From the NCBI GenBank assembly GCA_013360585.1, contig JABWBH010000003.1:57152-121151 (forward strand): a DNA stretch of 64,000 nucleotides, written 5' to 3'. The DNA is from Phycisphaerae bacterium (lineage in GTDB: Bacteria; Planctomycetota; Phycisphaerae; UBA1845). The notes below the pieces were generated by a model. The model made no database searches. It saw only the letters and a program-made list of their open reading frames with translations, and was not told the origin of the DNA. Positions 45,941 to 53,583 of this stretch are shown in pieces; positions within the stretch are counted from its first letter, which is position 1, and every line of letters begins with the position of its first letter. The translations under genes and the position numbers were made by a program.

Positions 45941-46832
45941 CTTCGTTCGCCTCGTCCGCGGACCGCGCCTCTCCCGCGCCGGGCCGCGCGCCGCCCGGAT
46001 CCTTCCCCCGGACCAGCACGCGGTGCAGGTACCGGCGCAATTCCTCCGGTGTGAACCCCCGCTTCAACCTCCCGTGCGTGGCGATCGACACCGTCCCCGT
46101 CTCCTCACTGACGACGAGCACGATCGCATCCGACTCCTGACTCATGCCCAGCGCCGCCCGATGCCGGCTCCCCAGCGACCGGTCCAGCTCGCCGGACTCC
46201 GCCAGCGGAAACTGGCACGACGCCGCGACCACCCGTCCCTGCCGGATCACGACGCCCAGGTCGTGCAGCGGCGTCCCCGGCCAGAAGATCGTCTCCAGCA
46301 GCTCGGAGGAGACCAGCGCGTCCATCGCCACGCCCGAGTCCACGATCGCGCCAAGCTGCGTCGTCCGCTCGATCGCCATCAATGCCCCGATCTTTCCGTT
46401 GGAGAATTTCGTACACGCGCCGACCAGCTCGTCGATCAGGCGCTCGGACTCCCGCCGCCGACTTCCGAACCAGATCGTCTCCCCCAGGCGGATCAGCAGC
46501 CGCCGCAACTCGTGCTGAAACGCCACCAGTGACAGGAGGAAGACGGCCTGCAAGAAGTAGGGATACAGGTAACTGATGCGGTCCAGTTCGAACTGGTGGG
46601 CGATGAGCTGGACGAAAAGAAAGCCGCCGGTCAGGATCGTCAGCCCCCAGAAGACACGTGCCCCGCGTGTCCCTTGAAGGAAACGCAGCACCAGGTAAAC
46701 CACCGTGCCGATGAGGGCCAGCTCGACGCCGATCGTCCAGACGTTGTAGGCGGAGGTTCCGAAACGGGAGATATACCGCGCCACGCGGTCCAGCAGGTCG
46801 AACTCAGCGAGAAGATGAACGATCGGCTGCAC
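45918..46832 (-). CDS. cdaA: Membrane diadenylate cyclase (c-di-AMP synthase) with altered DGA motif
   Basis: A 304-residue protein from GTG 46832. Three membrane helices (residues about 32-110) precede a DAC domain: GKIGALMAIERTTQL, SGVAMDALVSSELLETIFWPGTPLHD and SRHRAALGMSQESDA. RHR (223-225) of the catalytic pair is intact. The canonical DGA motif reads D191-L192-G193 (TPLHDLGVVI), keeping the metal-binding Asp. It would condense two ATP to c-di-AMP at the membrane; activity is not guaranteed. It is cotranscribed with the ybbR-like gene downstream. The open frame extends 38 codons upstream without family similarity. Confidence 0.85.
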   Translation of the reverse strand: MQPIVHLLAEFDLLDRVARYISRFGTSAYNVWTIGVELALIGTVVYLVLRFLQGTRGARVFWGLTILTGGFLFVQLIAHQFELDRISYLYPYFLQAVFLLSLVAFQHELRRLLIRLGETIWFGSRRRESERLIDELVGACTKFSNGKIGALMAIERTTQLGAIVDSGVAMDALVSSELLETIFWPGTPLHDLGVVIRQGRVVAASCQFPLAESGELDRSLGSRHRAALGMSQESDAIVLVVSEETGTVSIATHGRLKRGFTPEELRRYLHRVLVRGKDPGGARPGAGEARSADEANEDEPSQAA

Positions 46833-46966
46833 GGTTCCACCCGATCCGGTCCTGACGCGGTATACAGCGCAACTCGACGCAATTCCCGGAGGCGTCCGTC
46901 CGTCGGCGACGACACCAGCTTCGCCCGGAGGCGATGAAGATAACACGGATCGGCGGTTTCCTCAAT

Positions 46967-47566
46967 TCACGAGGCGGAAGTCGAGGTTGCGCAACGTTCA
47001 CTCAGCGCGTCGCGCGAAGCCCCGGTCGCAGGATGCTGACGTCCGGCCAGCAGCGCCAGTTCGACTTCGCCGGCGGTGCATCCGAGAAGCGCGGCCGCCT
47101 CCCGCGGCGTTCGACCTTCCCCGGTCAGTTCGGCGGCCTGCGCCCTCAAAAGCTCTCGCGTCAGCGCCGTCGCCTTGCTCGACGACAGCGCCGGATCAGA
47201 CCCGCCGCACGCTCCGTCCGGCTCGACGACGGTCCCTTCCGTCCGCACCGCCCCACCGGCGCGGCGAAGCGACGATTGCAGAAGCGCCATCAGGCTGCGC
47301 ATCCCGCCTTGCGCCTCCCGCACGTAGCGATCACAGCACAACAGCGCCTCCGCGTCGTATTCGGCGATCGTCTCCGGCTTCGTCCGATGCCTGCGCGCCT
47401 CGGAACGTGTGATCGCTTTTTCCGTCGCCGAGCGTGACTTGCGACGATGCGACCGCAGCACGAAGAAGACCAGCGCTAACCCGGCAAAAAAAACGAACAA
47501 CTGACGAGGTTCCATCGCCGCAAGCACCGGCGCCGTGATTCCCGGCGGCAGACATGAATCTGACAT
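46967..47566 (-). CDS. Unknown single-pass membrane protein upstream of cdaA
   Basis: 199 residues with one membrane helix (residues about 20-38, LFVFFAGLALVFFVLRS), a basic stretch, a helical middle (YDAEALLCCDRYVREAQGG) and a C-terminal segment resembling a helix-turn-helix (LTGEGRTPREAAALLGCTAGEVELALLAG). It lies 134 bp upstream of cdaA on the same strand and may belong to its operon. The combination suggests a membrane-tethered sensor or DNA-binding protein, but I do not recognise the family. Confidence 0.6.
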   Translation of the reverse strand: MSDSCLPPGITAPVLAAMEPRQLFVFFAGLALVFFVLRSHRRKSRSATEKAITRSEARRHRTKPETIAEYDAEALLCCDRYVREAQGGMRSLMALLQSSLRRAGGAVRTEGTVVEPDGACGGSDPALSSSKATALTRELLRAQAAELTGEGRTPREAAALLGCTAGEVELALLAGRQHPATGASRDALSERCATSTSAS

Positions 47567-47599
47567 GCAACGCTCCTTGCCGGTCGGGCGTCGGCGTCA

Positions 47600-48778
47600 T
47601 CACTCCCCGGACCCGCCGGGCGACCACGCCTTCACCGCGGCGAGAATCACTTCGCGTAACGGCGTGCCCGTCCGGATCGCCGCCTCTCGGCAGTCTTCGT
47701 ATTCCGGCGACGCCTGTGTGCCTCCCGGACCCTCCGCGACCTTCATCCGGATCGGTCCGAAGCGCGTCCGGACCGTCTCGAACCGCCGCGGCAGCACCCG
47801 GCGCTGCATCGTCGTCCGTCGCACGCCCAGCGTCGGCGTCTCGCGGAACAGCGTCTCTTCGCACGCCGCCGCCCGCCCCGGCTCGCACAACACGCAGAGC
47901 ATCACCCCGCTGCGGCCTTTCTTCATTTGTATCGGCACGGAGTAAACATCGAGTCCACCGGCCTCCAGCAGACGCTCCGCCGCATACGCCAGCACCTGCG
48001 GCGAGGCGTCGTCGAGGTTGGCCTCGAGGACGACGACTTCATCCGCCGCCACCCCGTCCGCCTCCCCGACCAGCACGCGCATCACGTTCGCCCGGTTCGG
48101 AAGATCACGCCCTCCCGCGCCGACGCCGATCGCATCAAGGCGCATTGCGGGCGCCGGACCGAACGTCGAGGCCAGCGTCGTCAGCAGCGCCGCGCCCGTC
48201 GGCGTGGTCAATTCAGACTCGACGTTCACATCCGACAGCGGCACGCCGCGCAGCAGCTCCGCCGTCGCCGGCGCGGGGACCGGCATCACGCCGTGATCGC
48301 AGACGATCGACCCCCGCCCCGTCGGAATCGGCGAGCACACGACGCGATCCACCTTCAGGTAGTCGAGACAGAATGATGCCAGCGCCACATCGAGGATCGC
48401 GTCGATCGCGCCAACTTCATGAAAATGCACTTTCTCGATCGTCGTTCCGTGAACCTTGGCCTCCGCCTCCGCCAACCGGCGGAAGACGGTCTTCGCGCGA
48501 TCGCGCACGCCGGCGTTCAGCGCCGCAGCGTCGAGGATCTTCTCGACGTGATGAAGGTGGCGATGCGGCTGCGGCGCCCCCGTCTCCAGCTCGACGACGA
48601 ACCGCGCGGCCGCCAGCCCCTTCCGCTTCACGCGTTCGAAGCGCAATCCGAAACCGGTGACGCCCAACCCGTCCGCCGCTTCACGCAGCACCGCCTCCGG
48701 AACGCCCGCGTCGGACAGCGCCGCCACGATCATGTCGCCGGCCGCCCCGCTGAAACAATCAAAATACGCGATGCGCAT
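47600..48778 (-). CDS. larC: Nickel insertion protein LarC
   Basis: A 392-residue protein of the LarC (DUF111) family, which inserts nickel into the pyridinium dithiocarboxylate cofactor of lactate racemase-type enzymes in a CTP-dependent manner. It opens MRIAYFDCFSGAAGDMIVAALSDAG and has HRHLHHVEKIL, VHFHEVGAIDAILDV and NLDDASPQVLAYAAERL, all diagnostic. LarB, LarE and LarA are not in the window. It is 33 bp upstream of the gene at 46967-47566, so it may be at the head of the c-di-AMP transcript. Confidence 0.9.
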   Translation of the reverse strand: MRIAYFDCFSGAAGDMIVAALSDAGVPEAVLREAADGLGVTGFGLRFERVKRKGLAAARFVVELETGAPQPHRHLHHVEKILDAAALNAGVRDRAKTVFRRLAEAEAKVHGTTIEKVHFHEVGAIDAILDVALASFCLDYLKVDRVVCSPIPTGRGSIVCDHGVMPVPAPATAELLRGVPLSDVNVESELTTPTGAALLTTLASTFGPAPAMRLDAIGVGAGGRDLPNRANVMRVLVGEADGVAADEVVVLEANLDDASPQVLAYAAERLLEAGGLDVYSVPIQMKKGRSGVMLCVLCEPGRAAACEETLFRETPTLGVRRTTMQRRVLPRRFETVRTRFGPIRMKVAEGPGGTQASPEYEDCREAAIRTGTPLREVILAAVKAWSPGGSGE

Positions 48779-48914
48779 CTTGCCCTCCGCCGTTTGCGAG
48801 CGACCTCTTTGAACCCCGCCTGCCGCAACCGTCCCGAAGCGCGGACCCGCACCAGAGACGCAGAGCGCTTACGCCTCGGGGAAGCCTCTCCGGATTCCGA
48901 ACCCGCGCACCGGA

Positions 48915-49358
48915 TCAGCGTTGCGCCGCCTTGGCGGACGCCGACGCCGCTCGCACCAGCGGTGCGCGCAGCACGTCGGGGATCGGGATCGACCGGAACG
49001 TCCCGCTTTCCCCCGTGGCGCAGCAGATCGCCGTGATCTCGCCCTGCGCCACCCGGTCTGGCCCGCGAACAAACTCAACTTCGTACGACAGCGACTTGTT
49101 CCCCACGTGCGTCACGCGAAGCACGAGCCGTATCTCGTCCTCGAACCGCAACGGCGCGTAGTACTCGCACGTCGCCGAAACCCGAGGCCAACTCACCGTC
49201 ATTCCGTCCAGCTCGCAGACCACGCCGTATCCGATCGACCGGAAGAACGCATGCTCCACCTCCTCCATCAGACGGAAGTAGTTCGAGAAGTGCAGCACAC
49301 CGGCCATGTCCGTCTCGGCGAACTGGATCCGTCGCTCGATCGTCAGCGTTGGCGTCAT
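48915..49358 (-). CDS. Acyl-CoA thioesterase, 4-hydroxybenzoyl-CoA/YbgC-like hotdog fold
   Basis: A 147-residue hotdog protein. IQFAETDMAGVLHFSNYFRLMEEVEHAFFRSIG contains the YbgC/4HBT catalytic Asp and the long alpha-helix, followed by the strand ATCEYYAPLRFEDEI. It hydrolyses acyl-CoA or acyl-ACP thioesters; the substrate is unknown. The start is ATG 49358 after GGGAGA; a GTG at 49403 overlapping the SDR stop as GTGA is an alternative and would couple translation. It is cotranscribed with the SDR gene. Confidence 0.85.
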   Translation of the reverse strand: MTPTLTIERRIQFAETDMAGVLHFSNYFRLMEEVEHAFFRSIGYGVVCELDGMTVSWPRVSATCEYYAPLRFEDEIRLVLRVTHVGNKSLSYEVEFVRGPDRVAQGEITAICCATGESGTFRSIPIPDVLRAPLVRAASASAKAAQR

Positions 49359-49399
49359 CGCGTTGGTCTCCCGTCCTTTTCCCCCGACGGCGATGCGCC

Positions 49400-50185
49400 T
49401 CACAACGAACCCGTCCGTCCCCCGTCCACCGTCAGGTTGGTTCCGGTCACGTAGCTTGCGTCCGGCGACGCGAGGAACGCCACCGCCGCCGCGATCTCCC
49501 GCGCCTTCGCAAAGCGACCCATCGGAATCCGCGCCCGCATCCCCTCCGCCACCTGGGCGGGCGACGTTCCCTCATGCTTCGCCCGGGCCTCGATCAGCGA
49601 CTGAAGCCTCACCGTGTCCGTGTACCCGGGAAGCACATTGTTCACCGTGATGCCCAGCGGCGCGACCTCCATCGCCCACGTCTTCGCCCAGTTCGCCACC
49701 GCGGCGCGGATCGTGTTCGAGACCCCCAGCCCCGGGATCGCCTCCTTCACCGACGTCGAAATGATGTTGATGATCCGCCCGTACCCGCGCGCCTTCATCC
49801 CCGGCAGCAGCGCCTGCGCCAGAAGCTGATTGCAGATCACGTGGCGCTGGAACGCCTCGACGAATCCTCGCGTGTCTGCCTGTGTGATCGGTCCGTGCGG
49901 GGGACCGCCGCTGTTATTCACGAGGATCTCGATCGCTCCCGCCGTCGTCACGTGCGCGCTGACCCGGGCCGCAACGGTCGGCGGATCGTTGAAGTCCGCC
50001 ACGACCCAGGCATGTTGCTGTCCAGCCTGCGCCGGCAGCGTCGACGCGATCCTGCGCAGCTCCACGTCATTCCGCGCCGCCAGGACGACGGTCGCTCCTC
50101 GTTCGGCCAACACCTCAGCGCACGCCAGCCCGATCCCCTGCGTGCTCCCGCAGACCAACGCCGTCCTTCCTCTCAGCTCGCTCAT
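49400..50185 (-). CDS. Short-chain dehydrogenase/reductase (SDR)
   Basis: A 261-residue classical SDR. The NAD(P) loop is GSTQGIGLACAEVLA, followed by VVADFND, the NNSGG motif (LVNNSGGPP), SxxxxxxxxxGLGVSNT in the active-site region and VNNVLPGYTDT. The catalytic YxxxK is not standard: around residues 150-165 the sequence reads IPGLGVSNTIRAAVANWAK, where Tyr is replaced by Asn, a divergent feature also seen in some 3-oxoacyl-ACP reductase-like proteins. It may be a non-canonical oxidoreductase. Followed by the thioesterase gene. Confidence 0.8.
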   Translation of the reverse strand: MSELRGRTALVCGSTQGIGLACAEVLAERGATVVLAARNDVELRRIASTLPAQAGQQHAWVVADFNDPPTVAARVSAHVTTAGAIEILVNNSGGPPHGPITQADTRGFVEAFQRHVICNQLLAQALLPGMKARGYGRIINIISTSVKEAIPGLGVSNTIRAAVANWAKTWAMEVAPLGITVNNVLPGYTDTVRLQSLIEARAKHEGTSPAQVAEGMRARIPMGRFAKAREIAAAVAFLASPDASYVTGTNLTVDGGRTGSL

Positions 50186-50518
50186 GCGCCTCGGTCACCT
50201 CCGCCCATCCACAGCGGCAAGCCGCGCCCGCCAGGCCCGATGATACACGAAGCGCACAGTCGTGTACTCCCCCGGTGCGCCCGCGTCCTCCGTGATGATT
50301 CACACCATCTTGCCGTGCGCCGCGTCGTGCGACGGCCTGGTTCCCGAATACGCAGGCCACGTCGGTCAAACCGTCGTCGCTGCGGAGTCCTCACGGAAGA
50401 CCGTGTTACCCGACCCATCGAGAGCGCCGGTGGCGAGTGAGCTTGCGGCCCGCGATCGGTGAGCTTATTCTGCGGGTTTGCACCCGATCGGTCGGGCGAG
50501 GCTTCCCAGGAGCGGGCT
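50186..50518. other. Divergent intergenic region
   Basis: 333 bp between the SDR (minus) and the lipoprotein gene (plus). It contains the promoter listed at 50443-50471; no other feature was recognised. Confidence 0.4.
50443..50471 (+). promoter_or_regulatory. Possible promoter of the lipoprotein pair
   Basis: TTGCGG, 17-bp spacer, TATTCT, ending 47 bp before the ATG of the first lipoprotein. Both boxes match the sigma-70 consensus at four of six positions. Confidence 0.4.
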
Positions 50519-51202
50519 ATGCGAAACCAGAATCGACGGACGACGCACGCTGTCGGAGGGGTTGGTGGGACGCGCGTCGTTCTGCCGGTTGCGGCGTGCG
50601 TCCTCCTGTCCGCGACGGCGTGCAATCTGCTGCTACCGGCGGCGTTTGTCGGCGACCACCGGACGAAGGTGCTCGCGGAGTTCGACAAGCTGCCGAATTC
50701 GCGGGTGGCGGTGCTGGTCTGGGCGCCGGCTTCGACGCGGTTTGACTACCCCCAGATCAGCTTTGAGCTGGGGGCGCACATTACGGAGCTGCTGGGGACG
50801 AACCTCACCTCGAAGGAGACGACGATCGACCTCGTCGATCCGCGGGATGTGGCGGATTTTCTTCAGAAGGAGCCTTCCGCCGCGAACAACCCGATGAAAG
50901 TGGGCGAGGAGTTCAAGACGGATTATGTCGTCTTCGTCGAGATTCACCGCTTTCAGGTGCGCGATCCGGACGCGCCTGAGTTGCTGCGTCCGGCGATCGA
51001 CGGCGGCGTCTCCGTATACGACGTGCGCGCCAGGTCCGATGAGCGCCCGCGGTACGAACTTGCCCCGGTTGAGGTCGAGTACAACGACGGCAAACCGGTT
51101 CTGCTGACCGCGACGAACTCCTACGCCGTGCGGGACATGATCTACCGGATGTTCGCTGAGCAGGTGGCGCGCAAGTTTTATGAGCATTCGATCGAGATGT
51201 AA
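50519..51202 (+). CDS. Lipoprotein of unknown function (first of a pair)
   Basis: 227 residues from ATG 50519 with AGGAG upstream. The signal peptide ends in ATAC (Cys39), a weak lipobox. The mature part starts LLLPAAFVGDHRTKVLAEF and alternates beta strands and helices (RVAVLVWAPASTRFDYPQISFELGAHITELL, TDYVVFVEIHRFQVRD). The pattern resembles the N-terminal half of periplasmic flagellar or curli-type accessory lipoproteins, but I see no diagnostic motif. It overlaps the next lipoprotein gene by 23 bp. Confidence 0.65.
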   Translation: MRNQNRRTTHAVGGVGGTRVVLPVAACVLLSATACNLLLPAAFVGDHRTKVLAEFDKLPNSRVAVLVWAPASTRFDYPQISFELGAHITELLGTNLTSKETTIDLVDPRDVADFLQKEPSAANNPMKVGEEFKTDYVVFVEIHRFQVRDPDAPELLRPAIDGGVSVYDVRARSDERPRYELAPVEVEYNDGKPVLLTATNSYAVRDMIYRMFAEQVARKFYEHSIEM

Positions 51203-51869
51203 GCGCCGGCTGCGGCGCGCCGCCGCTGTCGTGACGGCGGGTTGCCTCGTCGGACTGGTCGCCGGGTGCGGCATGAGCGGCGGGAAGCTGCTCTTCGCCA
51301 GCGGGCTTTTTCAACCGAAGAAGGTGGAGGCCCGGTTCCGCCTGACGAAGAACCCTATCCTGATTCTCGTGGACGATCCGCGGGAGCGGGTGGACTGGCC
51401 GGTCTTTTCTCGCCTGCTGACCGACGACCTTGCGCAGGAGCTTCTGCGCAACGAGGCCGCCGCGAAGATCGTTCCGATCCAGACCCTTCAGTCGATCCAG
51501 CAGACTGAAACCAGGTACGCCGAGCGCGGGGCACGCGAGATCGGGGAGCTGGCCGGTGCGGAGCAGGTGCTGTGGATCGAGGTGCAGGATTTCCTGGTGC
51601 AGGAGGAGGTCGAGGCGATCGACGAGGCGGCGTACGCGGTCGTGTCGGTGCGCGTGCTCAACGTGCTCGAGAAGAACAAGTACAAGGTACGCGTCTTCCC
51701 TGACAATCCGCAGGGCGAAATCGTCTCCGTCCAGTTGACCAGTTCAGAAGTGTCCCGGGCGAAGACGAAGGACGCGATTGCGAAGGAGCTTTCCGCGAGG
51801 CTTTCGCTGAAGATCGGTCGCTACTTCTACGACTACCGCCCCGAGGATTTCGAGGGCGAGGCGCCATGA
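51180..51869 (+). CDS. Lipoprotein of unknown function (second of a pair)
   Basis: 229 residues; signal peptide with a clear lipobox (LVAGC, Cys30). The mature part has the same layout as its neighbour: a strand (NPILILVDDPRERVDWPVFSRLLTDDLAQELLR), then IVPIQTLQSIQQTE and LAGAEQVLWIEVQDFLVQEE, suggesting a distant paralogue. Start ATG 51180 overlaps the first gene; its stop overlaps the glycosyltransferase start as ATGA, so three genes are translationally linked. Function unknown. Confidence 0.7.
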   Translation: MSIRSRCKRRLRRAAAVVTAGCLVGLVAGCGMSGGKLLFASGLFQPKKVEARFRLTKNPILILVDDPRERVDWPVFSRLLTDDLAQELLRNEAAAKIVPIQTLQSIQQTETRYAERGAREIGELAGAEQVLWIEVQDFLVQEEVEAIDEAAYAVVSVRVLNVLEKNKYKVRVFPDNPQGEIVSVQLTSSEVSRAKTKDAIAKELSARLSLKIGRYFYDYRPEDFEGEAP

Positions 51870-53002
51870 CGACGGTGGGCCACGTCACGTCGTCCGACGG
51901 CGCGGGAGACACGCGGATCGGGCTTTCGACGCTCTTGTCGCGCATCTCTTCTGCGCGGCGGCGGCAATGCGTGGCGGCGGCGGGGCGGGCGGAAACCGTT
52001 GCGCTCCCCTCAGGGACCGATGTTCATCCGATCGGGAGCGGGCTTTCTGAGACGTGGTCCGTGGGTTCCGCCGTGCGGCTGGCACGGTGGGCGCGCCGGA
52101 TCGACGTTCATATCCTTCATGCGTGGACGGCGCGGGCGGTGTGCCTGGCCGGGACGGTGCGGCCGGAGGGCGTGCCGCTGGTGTTCTCCTGTTCCGACCC
52201 GGGTCTCGATGCGCGGACGGTCCGGGCGCTGCGCGTGTTCGCCGAACGCGGTGCTCTTGCGGTCGTCTGCGCGGCGCAACAGGTGCGCCGGAGACTCGTC
52301 GAGCAGGGCGTCCCGGCGGATCGCTGCGTCGTGATCCGTCCGCCGGTGGATTTCGCGCGGATCAACGAAATCCGCGCGTCGTCGTCCCTGCGCAGCCGCA
52401 TCGGGGCGACGGACAAGGATCGTGTCGTCCTCGTGCCCGTAACGCGCGACGTGAACGCCGCCGTGGAAGGCGCCTGGGCGATGATGGTTCAGGGGTTGCT
52501 CGACGAGCGTCTCAGAATTGTCGTCCTGACCGGCGAAGGAAATGACGCCGCGCTGCGACGTCTCGCCGCCGCGTCATACCGGCCAGGCGGGGTCACGGTG
52601 CTGGATCGCGCGACGCCTTTTGAGGAGTCGCTCGGCGTGGCGGACGCGCTGCTTCTTTGTGACGACGGAGACGTGTCGACGGTCCCGGTGGCGTGGGCGA
52701 TGGCTGCGGGCGTGCTCGTCGTCGCTGCGGCGGGGTATGCGGTCTCGGAGCTGATCTCGCACAAGCTTAACGGATTGCTCTACAAGCGGCGGAGCGAGGC
52801 CGGCGTCATCGTGGCGATCGCGCAGTGCTTCGCCGAAGCCTCGACGCCGCTGGGCGCGAAGCTCCGCGACGCGGCGCGCGGACAGGCGTACGAGGCGTTC
52901 GGGGTCCGCCGCTTCGTCGATCAACATCTTCGGCTTTACGACAATCTGACGTCGGGGCGCTCCGTCGATGACGGGATCGTGGATTCCGCGCTGGTAGCAT
53001 GA
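51866..53002 (+). CDS. Glycosyltransferase, GT4/GT-B-like
   Basis: A 378-residue GT-B fold protein. The C-terminal half has the usual nucleotide-sugar site pattern: VLVPVTRDVNAAVEGAWAMM, then TVLDRATPFEESLGVADALLLCDDGDVSTVPVAWAMAAGVLVVAAA, with the E/D-rich EESLGVADALL element in place of the more common EPFGLVxxEA. Residues about 55-110 are a typical N-terminal Rossmann region (DVHILHAWTARAVCLAG). The donor and acceptor cannot be told. The four-base overlap with the upstream lipoprotein gene suggests coupled expression. Confidence 0.75.
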   Translation: MTTVGHVTSSDGAGDTRIGLSTLLSRISSARRRQCVAAAGRAETVALPSGTDVHPIGSGLSETWSVGSAVRLARWARRIDVHILHAWTARAVCLAGTVRPEGVPLVFSCSDPGLDARTVRALRVFAERGALAVVCAAQQVRRRLVEQGVPADRCVVIRPPVDFARINEIRASSSLRSRIGATDKDRVVLVPVTRDVNAAVEGAWAMMVQGLLDERLRIVVLTGEGNDAALRRLAAASYRPGGVTVLDRATPFEESLGVADALLLCDDGDVSTVPVAWAMAAGVLVVAAAGYAVSELISHKLNGLLYKRRSEAGVIVAIAQCFAEASTPLGAKLRDAARGQAYEAFGVRRFVDQHLRLYDNLTSGRSVDDGIVDSALVA

Positions 53003-53583
53003 GGCCATGACGGGTGCGTCAGGGGTTTGACCTTGTGAAACGTGGTTTTTACGTGCGGTAAAAAGGCGTGCGGCACCCTGTCAATCTTGGCGCGGTCTAA
53101 GGGTGCCGCAGCGAGTGGAAGCAACTTGTCGAGCCTGGGAAACTCCCGCGGCTCCTATCTCTCTCTCATCGTGGCATTCGCCGAAAAACTTGACCCCGGT
53201 CGAGCCACCGCCTCGACGGCCGACGCGAGATGCCTCCGATGACACAACCGCCGGCGCCGGCGTCCGGACCCCGTGAATCCTCAAGTGATCCGCGGGACCG
53301 CCGCCCGCATACCCGTGCGACGCGGGGATCGTAGCCTCCGAATTTGCAAGAACTTCGGGAACCCGTCCGAGCGCAATGAAGTATATCATGATCGTCCCCC
53401 CCTTGACAAGGGCGGTTTGTGATTTTCTCAATTTTTCCGGGACCGGGTGGGCCACGACCGGTATTCACGTCGTTCCGGTTTCCGGCTCGCCGACTCCGGA
53501 ACCGCAGGGAGGGATATCCGAAACTAGCAAGACGGCCGCGCGGCGTCTCTGGCTGCCGGACCGACCTCTCGGGGAAACACATC
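53003..53583. other. 580-bp intergenic region before the HerA-like gene
   Basis: No convincing ORF. Contents: an 11-bp inverted repeat TGCGGCACCCT (53069-53079) / AGGGTGCCGCA (53100-53110) that may end the glycosyltransferase transcript, and TTGACA near 53405 with no clear -10 partner. The HerA open frame extends back to 53419, but that part is not conserved. Confidence 0.45.
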
